A DNA stretch of 36,664 nt from Deinococcus roseus (GCF_014646895.1 NZ_BMOD01000037.1:1-36664), one strand, 5' to 3'. Counted from the stretch's first letter, positions 7,267-16,572 are shown. Numbers and translations are program-made. The notes: a model not told the origin generated them from the sequence alone.

Positions 7267-7959
7267 TCAGGGGTTGTGTGGGCGCACACGGGGAAGTGTT
7301 TCACGCAGGGAAATCAGGGTTTGCACCAACCAGCGTTTCTCCACGTCATCCGGAGCATAAGCCACAGCAGCTTGGGCCGCCAGGTAAGCTTCAGCAAGTT
7401 GCTGGGTTTGCAGGTAACTGAGGATGTTGTGCTTGAGCACCTGGTAGTTGATCTCTCTGGGTACGAACGCCCACAGGGTGTTGCAGAGCATCTGGTACAG
7501 GACATAAAGGAGCAACAGCGGCAGGAAAAAACCCACGGGTAAAGTCAGGGTGGCCCCCAGCGCCCACTGACCGTTCAGCTGCCGCACCTTGCGTTTCGCG
7601 CAATCCGGGCACAACAAATGCTGGTCTTTTTCCCGGTAGAAACTTTCTCTGTTCCAGGTGGGTTGTCTGAGTTCCAGCAGCCGCAGGTGAGGGCTGGTGC
7701 ACTGGCACACCTCGCAACGCAAAAAAATGACCTGCTGGACGGAAGGGGAAGCTTTGCCTTGCGGCCTGGGCCGGGTTTTGCGGGCCGGGTCACGCAGCCA
7801 CTCATAGGCCTGCTGGATTTCCTGGAACCGCAAAGACGCCCCGGGGGTTTTGTCCCGATCCGGGTGGTGGGTTTTGACCTTCTGGCGGTAAGCGGTCTTG
7901 ATGTCTTGCAAGGTGGCGGTCTCTGGAACGCCCAGCACCTCAAAAGGAGACCTGGTCAT
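7267..7959 (-). CDS. Membrane-anchored J-domain (DnaJ-like) protein with Cys-rich region
   Basis: Residues 3-55 form a J domain: PFEVLGVPETATLQDIKTAY, then the diagnostic HPD at 32-34. J domains recruit and stimulate Hsp70 (DnaK). There is no G/F region or standard DnaJ zinc centre. Instead, a CEVC-QC pair and a CPDC pair about 35 residues later may bind one zinc. A long hydrophobic stretch (about 133-160) could span the membrane once or twice. The C-terminal tail (YLQTQQLAEAYLAAQAAVAY) looks like a single TPR-type helix pair. The ATG at 7959 is preferred over one 13 codons upstream because GGAGAGG lies five bases before it. It heads a likely three-gene minus-strand unit. The client is unknown. 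Confidence 0.8.
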   Translation of the reverse strand: MTRSPFEVLGVPETATLQDIKTAYRQKVKTHHPDRDKTPGASLRFQEIQQAYEWLRDPARKTRPRPQGKASPSVQQVIFLRCEVCQCTSPHLRLLELRQPTWNRESFYREKDQHLLCPDCAKRKVRQLNGQWALGATLTLPVGFFLPLLLLYVLYQMLCNTLWAFVPREINYQVLKHNILSYLQTQQLAEAYLAAQAAVAYAPDDVEKRWLVQTLISLRETLPRVRPHNP

Positions 7960-8740
7960 AGGGGCCTCTCCAGCCCAGGACTTGGGCTCAACTTTCATTT
8001 GACCTACACCTGCATGTCAAAACACCCTGAAGTCCCCGCAGTGCACTTCGGGTGCATCCATTGACGCAACTCCTCTTCTTCCACACACAGAACCCTTGAA
8101 TTGAATGCCTGTACGGGACCTCAGCGAGATTTGGCTTCAGATGCCCGGAGACAGGCTCAACCAGGCCATTTCTCGCCGGAGCAGCAGGGCAAAAAGAAAG
8201 GGTCCTCCTGGGGGAATTCATTGAGCTGCACGTGGACGCCAGCGTGCAGCCAGTCCAGCATCAAAGCATCTGCAGCGGTCCCTTTTCCAGCAAGGTCTGG
8301 ATGTCCGTGTCCACCCAGTGCATGACTTCATCTTACCTGGAAGACCAGACTTCACCTTTCTATTTTTGCAGGGGGCCAGAGCACCCACATCAGGGGAAAT
8401 GGGTCGAACTGTCTGCTCCCGGAAGCTGGTCCCAGAGTGCCCGGAGAAGGACCATGTGGCCCTCATTTTACCCCTGTTTTTCCTGAAGGCGTCCAATCAG
8501 GTTTGTCCCCACTGGCCACCTGAGGTCTGGCTTTTCCTGCGGTATTCTTGAGGACGTGATCCCCCCGTCCCTCTTGCCTGACCTGACCCATGAGGAAACC
8601 GAAGATCTGACCTCCTCAAGGACGCCCTCACGCCGGACCAGAGGAGTGCCTGGTGGTTCTCAGGGCATCAAGGGGAAACCGGATGTCCTCCTGCCACCGT
8701 GTTCAGTTAAGGCCACTCTTGTGCTCAACGGAACTGGGGA
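7960..8740. other. Gene-poor stretch with traces of a decayed minus-strand gene
   Basis: No intact gene is convincing in these 780 bases. On the minus strand between about 8335 and 8170, two adjacent frames read like protein. The first is MHWVDTDIQTLLEKGPLQML, from about 8324 to 8263. After a one-base shift near 8270 it continues MLDWLHAGVHVQLNEFPQED and ends FFLPCCSGEKWPG. This suggests a small frameshifted gene, but I cannot assign a family. Confidence 0.3.
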
Positions 8741-9412
8741 TTGCCGTTGAGAAAAGCCCGACTTCCCCCCGAACTTCGGGTGAAGAAACCCCAATCAAAA
8801 CAGAAAAAAAAGAAGCAGCGTGAACAGCTGGAAGCCCACCTGCAAAAACCCAGAGGGTACAGGCGTTTCACCCCCACCTCCGAACTACCACTGGAGCGCT
8901 TTGACGCGCAGGGCCAGCGGGTGTGCCGCTGGTGCGGAGGCAGTTTGACCGGCCGCCAGAGGAGCTGGTGCTCCGTAGCCTGCAATGAAGCGTGGCTGGT
9001 CCGCTCGATGCCGTCTTTTGCCCGCAAAAAGGTGCTCGAGCGGGACCGGGGGGTGTGCGTGCAGTGCGGGGTGGAGGCCCAGGGCCGGGACAACCAGATC
9101 GCCCGGGAACTGCAAAAAGAGCGCCGACTCAGGCGAGGAACACTCACCAGGGTGGTCTTACGGGACCACCTGAAACAGCACCTTCTCGACATCCTGCCCA
9201 GGTACGGCCTGAGTGACCCTGGTGAGATGGGCTGGCAGATGGACCACATCATCGCAGTGGAACAGGGGGGAGGGGAGTGCGGACTGGAAAACCTGCAAAC
9301 CCTCTGCACCGTGTGCCACCGGCAGAAAAGCAAACAGCAGGCTGCGGAGCGGGCCCAGAGACGCAAAGCAGTCCGCTCCCAGGGCATTTCCCTTTCGGGG
9401 GAAATGCCCTGA
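8741..9412 (+). CDS. Free-standing HNH endonuclease with extra zinc knuckles
   Basis: A 223-residue protein. A strongly basic, Lys/Gln-rich N-terminus (residues 1-40) is followed by two Cys pairs, CRWC (62-65) and C77/C81, then CVQC (106-109). The HNH core lies at 168-193: MDHI, a Gly-rich turn, LENLQTLCTVCHRQK. The Asp-His, Asn184 and the final CxxCH fit the His-Me finger fold, which nicks or cuts DNA with one metal ion. The Cys pairs probably hold structural zincs. There is no helicase or methylase beside it, so its role (homing, defence or repair) is open. The TTG start at 8741 has GGGGA immediately upstream; an ATG at residue 90 is too late. IS remnants lie nearby. Confidence 0.78.
   Translation: MPLRKARLPPELRVKKPQSKQKKKKQREQLEAHLQKPRGYRRFTPTSELPLERFDAQGQRVCRWCGGSLTGRQRSWCSVACNEAWLVRSMPSFARKKVLERDRGVCVQCGVEAQGRDNQIARELQKERRLRRGTLTRVVLRDHLKQHLLDILPRYGLSDPGEMGWQMDHIIAVEQGGGECGLENLQTLCTVCHRQKSKQQAAERAQRRKAVRSQGISLSGEMP
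9380..9411. terminator. 13-bp perfect hairpin overlapping the HNH stop codon
   Basis: CAGGGCATTTCCC at 9380 pairs perfectly with GGGAAATGCCCTG ending at 9411, with a six-base loop. The TGA stop starts inside the right arm. There is no T-run on either side, so it may be a Rho-assisted or weak terminator, an mRNA-stabilising end or a protein-binding palindrome. Confidence 0.5.
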
Positions 9413-9445
9413 CTGAGAAGCAGAAGGAACTTGAAGGGTCCTGAC

Positions 9446-9666
9446 CCCGGTGTCAGACCCAGCTCTCGGATGTGTTTTTCCTGTTCAGTCAGGCTGGAAC
9501 GCCCCTGCCCCTGAAGACTGGCCGACCACGCTTCTGGGCTTCCTGGTGCTTTTTGATCCAGCGGCACATGATTTGGGTGGAGATGCCCAGGTCTGCTGCC
9601 ACCCTGGTGGCGGTCATGCCGGGCCCTGTGGCCATCTGGACGGCTTGAAGTTTAAACCCTGCAATG
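9446..9666 (-). pseudogene. IS3-family OrfA remnant with a frameshift
   Basis: On the minus strand, FKLQAVQMATGPGMTATRVA, then ADLGISTQIMCRWIKKHQEA, form the helix-turn-helix of an IS3-type OrfA. In another frame SLTEQEKHIREL matches the next conserved OrfA block (G-R-L-T-x-E-x-x-I-R-x-L). The switch occurs near 9500 in a G-rich run. The start is lost upstream and the coil ends abruptly near 9446. No orfB follows. This is a dead fragment of a third IS3 type, different from the two elements in the first 6 kb. Confidence 0.7.
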
Positions 9667-9861
9667 TTTTCTTACGGTCTGACTTCTGTTCTGACGGCTC
9701 AACCTGGAGTCAACAAAAATGCAGCAGGATCATTGCAGGGATGTCGCTGTGGACTTGACCTGTTCTTCAATTTAGCCGACCATCAAGCCCGGACCCTGGT
9801 CCTTTCGGTCTGCAGCACGCTTTCAACATCTGGAGCAACCCGAACCTCTCAACCCCTGGAG

Positions 9862-11322
9862 TCAGGGCTTTCTGCAAGCAGGTTCCCAGCTTCTCTCCAG
9901 GCCCACCACCCAACCTGACCAGACAATGGTGTCATAGATGATGAAGTAAGGCTGTTGTCGAACGCTGTCGTACTGGATGTCCCACGGGAAAGGCAAGTAT
10001 TGCTGTTCAGGTCCCGGGTAGTCCATCACGTCTCGTGAATCTTCCAGCACGAACAGCGACAGGCAAGACAGGGTAACCCCCGAGGGCACATCAAAGTACA
10101 CCCGGAAGTCACTTCTCCGGTCCGGTTTGCCCTTCGCAGCAATCTGGTACACCCAGATGGTGTCCGGGTCAAAGAAGGGGGAGCGTGGCAGGTCTGCTTT
10201 GGTGAAGGTCACCTCCGTCAGCTGCTGGTTCTCATCCCTCAGTTCCAGGCCGTCCGTTCCTGCTTGAAGTGCTTCTCCCAGCTGTCGGGAAACCGTTGAG
10301 GCTGGAACCAGCACGTGGTGCCCATAATGCTCCTGTAAAAATGCAGGGGGCAATTTGAGCAAAACGAATTTCAGGGATGCGGACATCAGTGGAACCACCA
10401 GCTGGTGCTTTGCGGTGTCTGCGTTTGCCTGCAGCATGGCCCAGCCACAGCCTTCTCCCCAGATGCTGCAGTAAGGGGCCCACAGGCTCACCTCTTTCAG
10501 AGAGAGGGTCTGCGGCACCTGCAGGTGCAAGAACACATCCGGGTCAAGGCTGCTTTCTTCAGCAACATTTGCTTCATCAGCCTCATGTTGCACAGAAAAG
10601 CTGTAGATGGGCGAAAGGGCATATGGAGCCAGTTGTTCCGGCAAGGCCACTTTGGAGGAAGTGGAGGACCACTTGAGTGAAAGAGGGGTTTTCGGCGGGT
10701 GCTGCAGCCACACCTGTTGCCTGCCTGCAAAAAAGATGGTCTGGGTGTCCGCAGCAATGGATTTCTGGTGTGTTTTTGCCTGGGCGAACTGCGAGCGGAA
10801 CCCCCAGGTGAGCAGCACATCCTGGGAGAGGTCGGGAATTTCAAAGTGCACCAGGCCCACCTCCCCATCAGGGCCCTTTTTCTGAAAAGTGGCGTCCTGA
10901 GACCAGGACACCCGGGTGGTCAGCAAGCGCCCACTCACCGTGTGGTAGGCCCGGACCATCAAATTGGCAGTGCAATCTGTGGGCAACTGCAGGTTCAGGG
11001 TTGCCGCAGTCCCATGAGGAACCCCCTGCACCTTCAAAGCCAGTGCATTGAGGTTTTTCATGGGCTCTGGCAGCTGATCCGTTGCATTTTCCATGCTCAC
11101 CAGGGCTTCCAGAGGCACATCGGGATGGAAGTGCAGCAGGTCGGGAAAAGCGTTGTAATGGCCGTGCTTCAGCAGCACAGGCTCCCAGAGGTATTCGAAT
11201 TGCGCATCGCAAAAACTGGAGTCATCGTATTGCATGGTTTTGACGCTGGTCAGCAATTTGTTTTGCTGGGCAGATGCGCCGCTCAACCACAAAAACAGGG
11301 CCACCACAATCCAATGTTTCAT
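9862..11322 (-). CDS. Secreted or periplasmic protein of unknown function
   Basis: A 486-residue protein with a clear signal peptide (MKHWIVVALFLWLSGASA, probable cleavage after ASA, before QQNK). The mature part is beta-rich, with repeated segments that read like immunoglobulin or jelly-roll strands (VGLVHFEIPDLSQDVLLTWG, DFRVYFDVPSGVTLSCLSLF). It has few cysteines and no membrane helix or catalytic motif that I recognise. The ATG at 11322 follows GGAGG by four bases; a TTG one codon earlier is less likely. It is divergently arranged with the DUF4132 gene, with about 360 bases between. I cannot name a family; an envelope or extracellular role is inferred from the signal peptide only. Confidence 0.75.
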   Translation of the reverse strand: MKHWIVVALFLWLSGASAQQNKLLTSVKTMQYDDSSFCDAQFEYLWEPVLLKHGHYNAFPDLLHFHPDVPLEALVSMENATDQLPEPMKNLNALALKVQGVPHGTAATLNLQLPTDCTANLMVRAYHTVSGRLLTTRVSWSQDATFQKKGPDGEVGLVHFEIPDLSQDVLLTWGFRSQFAQAKTHQKSIAADTQTIFFAGRQQVWLQHPPKTPLSLKWSSTSSKVALPEQLAPYALSPIYSFSVQHEADEANVAEESSLDPDVFLHLQVPQTLSLKEVSLWAPYCSIWGEGCGWAMLQANADTAKHQLVVPLMSASLKFVLLKLPPAFLQEHYGHHVLVPASTVSRQLGEALQAGTDGLELRDENQQLTEVTFTKADLPRSPFFDPDTIWVYQIAAKGKPDRRSDFRVYFDVPSGVTLSCLSLFVLEDSRDVMDYPGPEQQYLPFPWDIQYDSVRQQPYFIIYDTIVWSGWVVGLERSWEPACRKP

Positions 11323-11498
11323 CAAACCTCCATTTTGAACAGCAAGCTGTTGGGGAATGCTGACTTGATCTTAACGGAGATGTTTCGCTGATGCATGGTG
11401 ACTGGATTCCTGCATCTTCAACAGGTGGGACCACAAAAGCGGTCATGCTGGCACCCTCAATGGGTGGCAGGGAAACAACGGGTTGAGAAGGCTGTCCG

Positions 11499-11523
11499 GG
11501 TGAGGGTGCAGCGCACCCTCACC
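11499..11523. repeat. 11-bp inverted repeat in the divergent intergenic region
   Basis: GGTGAGGGTGC and GCACCCTCACC are perfect reverse complements with AGC between them. It lies between the secreted-protein gene and the DUF4132 gene, with no T-run after it, so a regulator-binding palindrome or mRNA hairpin is more likely than a terminator. Confidence 0.5.
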
Positions 11524-11685
11524 ACAATGGTGCTTTGCAGCCACAGAACCTGCCTGATGGGGATTTGCCGGTTCTGGGTCCAGAATCTCCGACCAGGCGA
11601 ACCCCGAGGGACTTCAAAATATGTTGTAAACAGAATAAGCTGGGATCTACCATGATGCAGCCTGCCCCACCGATGCCTGTAAAAT

Positions 11686-14600
11686 TTGACCTTGCGCAAG
11701 TCATTGAAGCTGCTTTTTCGTTTTTGGCTGGGACCTATGGGGGTCTCCCCACCAGAGTGGCGGTCTGAGGTGCCACTGGAACATGGGTTCCAGCAAGTGG
11801 AGTGGCGGGAGGCTTTCCGGGCAGGGGTGATGCTGCTCTCTTCCAAAGCAGCACAGGTTGCCCTGCTACTCGAAGAAAGGGCCGACCGCCGGGAGATGCA
11901 CAGGGCAGAGCTTGCAGAAGCCCGCGACCAGGAATATGTCTTGTTGCACGATCAGATGGAGGCCCTGACCCCTGAAGAACGCAGGAGCCTCTTTGCCCTG
12001 TTGTTCCCAGGTTTTCCTGACACCGCACAGGCCGCCTGGTCCAGGCCGCAAAACCGCAGGGGAAGTGCACAAAAAGCGTTTCATGCTCCTGGTCATCCAC
12101 TGGCCAGGGCGCACGCAGCCCGCTGGTTGCAGTGGGTCTGGACCCTCACCCGCATCTGCCCACCAGACCTGGTGTGGCTTGCCCAGTGGAGTGACCGCGT
12201 CTCCCCTCATTTCACGGGTGGCCTGGGTTCCTTGCTGGCGGTTGCCATTGAGCAGGGGAACCAGCAGGTGCTGGCAGCCTTGCATGAAGCCACCACTTCT
12301 GATCTGCTGTGGAGCATGCGGGGCCGCCATGCCATCGCTGCTTTGCTGAGCAGCGAAAGCAGGGATGCCTGGGGCGAGGTGGAGCGTTTGCTGGGCCTGC
12401 TGGAAAAGCAAGAAGGATTGCGTCAGGTTTTCTTGCAGCACCTGCTGGAAGCCCCCCTGGCGGTGCTGCTCAGGCTGCTCAGATTTGTCTTGCAGCATGG
12501 CCTGCTGGCGTGGCCTGATCTGGCTGGAACGCTGGGCGGATGGCTGCTCTGGAAGCAGGGTCCCCCAGACCTGCAGGTGCTCAAGCAACAACTCAAAATG
12601 CTGCTGGAAGCCCTGGAAGATCCCGGGACGGTCGAGGCATGGCTGGCAGAGGGAAATGGACAGCAGGTCTTCATGGCCCTGTGGGCCACTGCCATGCAAG
12701 ACGCCTGCCTCTGCCTGGAACGGGGAGCCCTTTTGCTCCAGGACGCACAGACCGAACGCCGTTACGCTGCTGCACTGGTGATGCAGGCCACCCGCCTCAC
12801 GGACTTCCTGAAATTCGTCCCTGTGTTGCTTGAAGATGTGGATTTGCGCATCTGCACGGTGGGCCTGCTCAGCACCCTCCAGAACAGCCATGATGGGTTG
12901 CCCCGAACCCGCAATCCAGCCCACTTTGGAAACTTTGAAGGGCTCTTTGACCAGGTTGCCCTCCTGATCCCCCGTCTGCCTGAAACGCTGCAACATCAAC
13001 CCCTGTTGTGGGGCTGGGATGGCATGGTCTGGCCCAGGGAACCCGCTGTCTCCTTGCTGTCTGAGGTGCTGGCCGACAGGCCCCAAACTGCCCTGCTGCC
13101 CCACCTCGCACACATGCCCAGCTGGAAAATATTGCTCACCCTCACCAGCGTTTTGCAAACCCAGCCAGAACATGCGGGGGCACGCAGTGCCCTGATTGCT
13201 TTCCTGGGTGAGGCAGAAGAGCGCCAGCGCAAACCGGCCTTCAGGCTGCTGGAAAAGCTTGTGCTCAGCGACGCTGACCTGCAACACCTGGAGCAACTTT
13301 TTCTCCGCAAAACCGCAGAACTGCGCAAACGAACCCTGACCCTGCTGGCCCTGCAGCCACTGGAAAAGGCCCTGGGTTCGGTGCGGCGTCTGATCCAGCA
13401 CAGCAAAACAGACATGCGTCAGGCTGGATTGCAGGTGCTGCAAGCCCTTTTCCCGCAGCACCAGAAGGCCCTGGGTGTGCTGGCGTTGCTGCAAGACCTC
13501 AGAAAAGACTTCACCCCCATCAATGCCGCAGAGGCACAGTTGTTCCAGCTTTTCCAGGAGGCGGCCCCCACCTACACCCTGGAAAATGGTCTGGGACTTT
13601 TGGATGTGCATGCCTTTCCAGTCCCCAGAGAACCCCACTGGGTGGAGCGGGATTACGCCAGCAGGCGGCTGTATGACCACCTGCTGGCCCTTGATGCCCT
13701 GCTGCTGGAGCGCCAGCACACCCTGTTCCAGATGCACACCTACGATGGAGAGCAAATGCTTCCCCTCAGGCACATCCTGGAAAGGGACAGGAATGTCTTT
13801 GGCACAGAATCCGTGGCGCTGGCCCTCTCAGGACTGGTGGAGCAGTGGTGGCAAGACCGTCCAGAGCCGCAAGACCATGACCTCACCCAGCTGCTGTGGA
13901 TGTTCGAGGTTTTGACCCATCACGAGGCAACTTACCATCCCCCTGCAGTTCTGCTTTCCAGCCTGCCCCGTCTGGAACACCTGCAAACCAGGAAAGACTT
14001 TCTGAGCCGCCTGTTCCGGGGGTTGATGGAAGAAGGCCTGCACCCCTCTGGGTCAGAATTCCTGCTGGATGCTCTGGAAAGCCACCTGCAGCTGATTCAA
14101 CCCAGGCGTCAGGAAGGCCATTCCACGGGTGAAAAGGTGTGGACCAACCCACGGTGGGTGCACGCGGATTACCAGCGGCACCTGCACGCCCTGGATTTTC
14201 GTGCAGCCACCCTCACTGAGACGCAGGTTGAGAGGCTCTGGAAGCTGTTGTGCTGGCCTGGCCCCTGGGTGCCTCAGGACTTGCCCCTGGCTTTTCGGGC
14301 CTGGAAACAGGGTCTGGCCACCGAAAACGACCTGTTGCGTCTGGCCTTTCAACAGGAGGGCAGCTGGTACCATGCGCTGGGTGCACTGACCACTCGGCCC
14401 AAACACCCCTCACAAACCCCACAAGATCAGGTGCTGCGTGCGCTGGTGCTCAGGCTGCAAGACCGCATCCTGGAAGTGGAAACCGCGCGCAGTGAACCGC
14501 CCACGGTGGCCACCCCTCTGGCCCTGAACCTGCAGACCATTGAAGGGGCCCGGCACACCCTGAAAATGCTCTCTCTGCTGGGCAAAACCCCCATGGTGCG

Positions 14601-16572
14601 TGGAAAAGTGCAAAAACATTCCGCAGACAGCAAAGCGGCGGTGTTCAGCCGCCTGATCCGGGTGTCTTTTCCGGCTCCCCAGGACACCCCGGAGCAGTTC
14701 GGTCATTTGGTGGCACAGCACAGGCTTTCTTCAGACCGTCTTCTGGAACTTGCGGTGTATGCCCCCCAGTGGGCCATGTTTGTCGAAAAGCACCTCCTCT
14801 GGACAGGTCTGGCCAGTGCGGTGTACTGGCTGCATGCCCACACCCAGGAAAACACCAGTTTCTCCGACCACCAGGCCCGTGAACACTGGGAAGCCGAGGT
14901 GGCACAGCGCACCTCGCTGACTGCAGAAGAACTGTTGCTGGGCGGGGTGGACGTGCAGTGGTTCAGGCAGGTGCTGGGACAGCTGGGAGAAGAGCGTTTT
15001 TCCCGGTTGCAGAAAGCCACCCTGTACCTGTCGGCCACCACCGCCCGCAAACGGGCCGAACTGTACGCCCGGGCTTTGATGGGGCAGGCCACCCTCGAAG
15101 AGGTGCAGGCGGCCATTGAGGAAAAGCGGGACCAGAACGCCGTGCGTGCGCTCGGCCTGTTGCCTGTGACGTCACCGTCCCAGTTGCTCTCACGGTACGG
15201 GGTGTTGCAGCGCTTCCTCAAAGCAAGCCGCCAGTTCGGGGCACAAAAGCAGGCCAGCGAGGGGCAGGCTGTGCGAATGGCCCTGCAAAACCTTGCCCGG
15301 TTGTCGGGTTTCCTGGACGCAGAGCACCTGATGTGGCATCTGGAGGTTCAGGCAGCAGACCACCTGACAGGCCTGCAACGCGTCCACGATGGGGTCACCC
15401 TCACCTTGCAGGTGAAGCCGGACGGCACCCCTTTCATCGAAACCGAGAAAAACGGCAAGGTGCTCAAAGCCATCCCAGCCGCCCTGCGCAAACGTCCCGA
15501 AGTGGCCGAAATCCTGGAGGCCCTGGAAGACCTGAAAGAACAGCGCAGCCGCACCCGACTGGCCCTGGAGAAAGCCATGCTGCGGGGTGATTTTTTCCCC
15601 GGAAAGCAGATCTCTGCCCTCACCTTGCATCCGTCTCTGGGGCCGTTGCTGCGCAGCCTGGTGTGGATTGGAGCAGGGCAGAGCCTGGCGGTGTTTGGAG
15701 CGGGTGGGGCCAGGGACCTGCACGGCAATCCTGTGCAGGTGGATGATGCCTGGCGCATTGCGCATCCCCATGACCTGCTGCAATCTGGAGGATGGCGGGC
15801 ATGGCAGCAGTGGCTGTTTCAGCAAGAGCTGCAGCAGCCTTTCAAGCAGGTGTTCCGTGAACTTTACCTGCTGACCCCTGCAGAGCAAGGTCAGGAGCGC
15901 AGTGGCCGCTTCGCTGGTCAGCAGGTGAAACCTGATCAGGCCAGGGCTTTGCTGCAAGGTCGCAACTGGGTCAGCATCCCAGACCAGGGCTATCGCAAAA
16001 CCTTTGTGGATGAGGGCATCAGTGCCTGGCTGGAACTTGAGGAAAGGCACGGGGCCACCCTGATGGGACCACAAAAGATCACCGGAGAGGTGTGGTTTAC
16101 GGTGCAGGACCCCTGGGGATGCCCGGAACCCCTGTTGCTGGACCATGTGCCTCCCAGACTTTTCAGTGAAACCCTGCGCGACGTGGACCTGGTGGTCAGC
16201 ATTGCCCACGCAGGAAGGGTGGAACCTGAAATCGGGGTGCCCACAATGCAGATGCGGGGCGATCTGCTCAGGGAAACGCTCCTTCTGCTTCGCCTCCACA
16301 ATGTGCAGGTGGATGCAAAGCATGCCACCATTCAGGGGCACCATGGCAAGTACACGGTGCACCTGGGGTCGGCCACCGTGCACCGCCAGCCCGGAGGGGC
16401 CGTGTGCATTGTACCGGTGCCAGTTCAGCAGCAGGGACGCGTCTTCTTGCCGTTCATGGAAGGAGACCCCAAAACGGCAGAGGTGATCTCCAAAGTGCTT
16501 TTGCTGGCCCGGGACCACCTGATTCAGGACCCCAGCATCCTGATGCAACTGGTGAAGAATCCAGCCTCCTGA
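11686..16572 (+). CDS. DUF4132-family giant protein (1628 residues, MolR/YehI-like)
   Basis: The C-terminal third carries the DUF4132 region. A charged helix around residues 1265-1310 (AIPAALRKRPEVAEILEALE) precedes a conserved core (VDDAWRIAHPHDLL, QQPFKQVFRELYLLTPAEQ). The end is characteristic of the long members of the family (DVDLVVSIAHAG, TMQMRGDLLRETLLLLRL, GDPKTAEVISKVLLLARD, ending near QDPSIL). The preceding 1100 residues are leucine-rich alpha-helical repeats of HEAT/ARM appearance. E. coli homologues are MolR/YehI; the biochemical role is not established. It is probably cytoplasmic, with no signal or membrane helices. Length and frame are intact. The start is uncertain: TTG at 11686 lacks a good ribosome-binding site, and a different frame from an ATG pair at 11652 reads plausibly into the same region. 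Confidence 0.85.
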   Translation: MTLRKSLKLLFRFWLGPMGVSPPEWRSEVPLEHGFQQVEWREAFRAGVMLLSSKAAQVALLLEERADRREMHRAELAEARDQEYVLLHDQMEALTPEERRSLFALLFPGFPDTAQAAWSRPQNRRGSAQKAFHAPGHPLARAHAARWLQWVWTLTRICPPDLVWLAQWSDRVSPHFTGGLGSLLAVAIEQGNQQVLAALHEATTSDLLWSMRGRHAIAALLSSESRDAWGEVERLLGLLEKQEGLRQVFLQHLLEAPLAVLLRLLRFVLQHGLLAWPDLAGTLGGWLLWKQGPPDLQVLKQQLKMLLEALEDPGTVEAWLAEGNGQQVFMALWATAMQDACLCLERGALLLQDAQTERRYAAALVMQATRLTDFLKFVPVLLEDVDLRICTVGLLSTLQNSHDGLPRTRNPAHFGNFEGLFDQVALLIPRLPETLQHQPLLWGWDGMVWPREPAVSLLSEVLADRPQTALLPHLAHMPSWKILLTLTSVLQTQPEHAGARSALIAFLGEAEERQRKPAFRLLEKLVLSDADLQHLEQLFLRKTAELRKRTLTLLALQPLEKALGSVRRLIQHSKTDMRQAGLQVLQALFPQHQKALGVLALLQDLRKDFTPINAAEAQLFQLFQEAAPTYTLENGLGLLDVHAFPVPREPHWVERDYASRRLYDHLLALDALLLERQHTLFQMHTYDGEQMLPLRHILERDRNVFGTESVALALSGLVEQWWQDRPEPQDHDLTQLLWMFEVLTHHEATYHPPAVLLSSLPRLEHLQTRKDFLSRLFRGLMEEGLHPSGSEFLLDALESHLQLIQPRRQEGHSTGEKVWTNPRWVHADYQRHLHALDFRAATLTETQVERLWKLLCWPGPWVPQDLPLAFRAWKQGLATENDLLRLAFQQEGSWYHALGALTTRPKHPSQTPQDQVLRALVLRLQDRILEVETARSEPPTVATPLALNLQTIEGARHTLKMLSLLGKTPMVRGKVQKHSADSKAAVFSRLIRVSFPAPQDTPEQFGHLVAQHRLSSDRLLELAVYAPQWAMFVEKHLLWTGLASAVYWLHAHTQENTSFSDHQAREHWEAEVAQRTSLTAEELLLGGVDVQWFRQVLGQLGEERFSRLQKATLYLSATTARKRAELYARALMGQATLEEVQAAIEEKRDQNAVRALGLLPVTSPSQLLSRYGVLQRFLKASRQFGAQKQASEGQAVRMALQNLARLSGFLDAEHLMWHLEVQAADHLTGLQRVHDGVTLTLQVKPDGTPFIETEKNGKVLKAIPAALRKRPEVAEILEALEDLKEQRSRTRLALEKAMLRGDFFPGKQISALTLHPSLGPLLRSLVWIGAGQSLAVFGAGGARDLHGNPVQVDDAWRIAHPHDLLQSGGWRAWQQWLFQQELQQPFKQVFRELYLLTPAEQGQERSGRFAGQQVKPDQARALLQGRNWVSIPDQGYRKTFVDEGISAWLELEERHGATLMGPQKITGEVWFTVQDPWGCPEPLLLDHVPPRLFSETLRDVDLVVSIAHAGRVEPEIGVPTMQMRGDLLRETLLLLRLHNVQVDAKHATIQGHHGKYTVHLGSATVHRQPGGAVCIVPVPVQQQGRVFLPFMEGDPKTAEVISKVLLLARDHLIQDPSILMQLVKNPAS

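Noticed and set aside
11866..13773. 635-residue minus-strand open frame
   Set aside because: Lies fully opposite the DUF4132 gene; glutamine-rich antisense composition, no motifs or ribosome-binding site.
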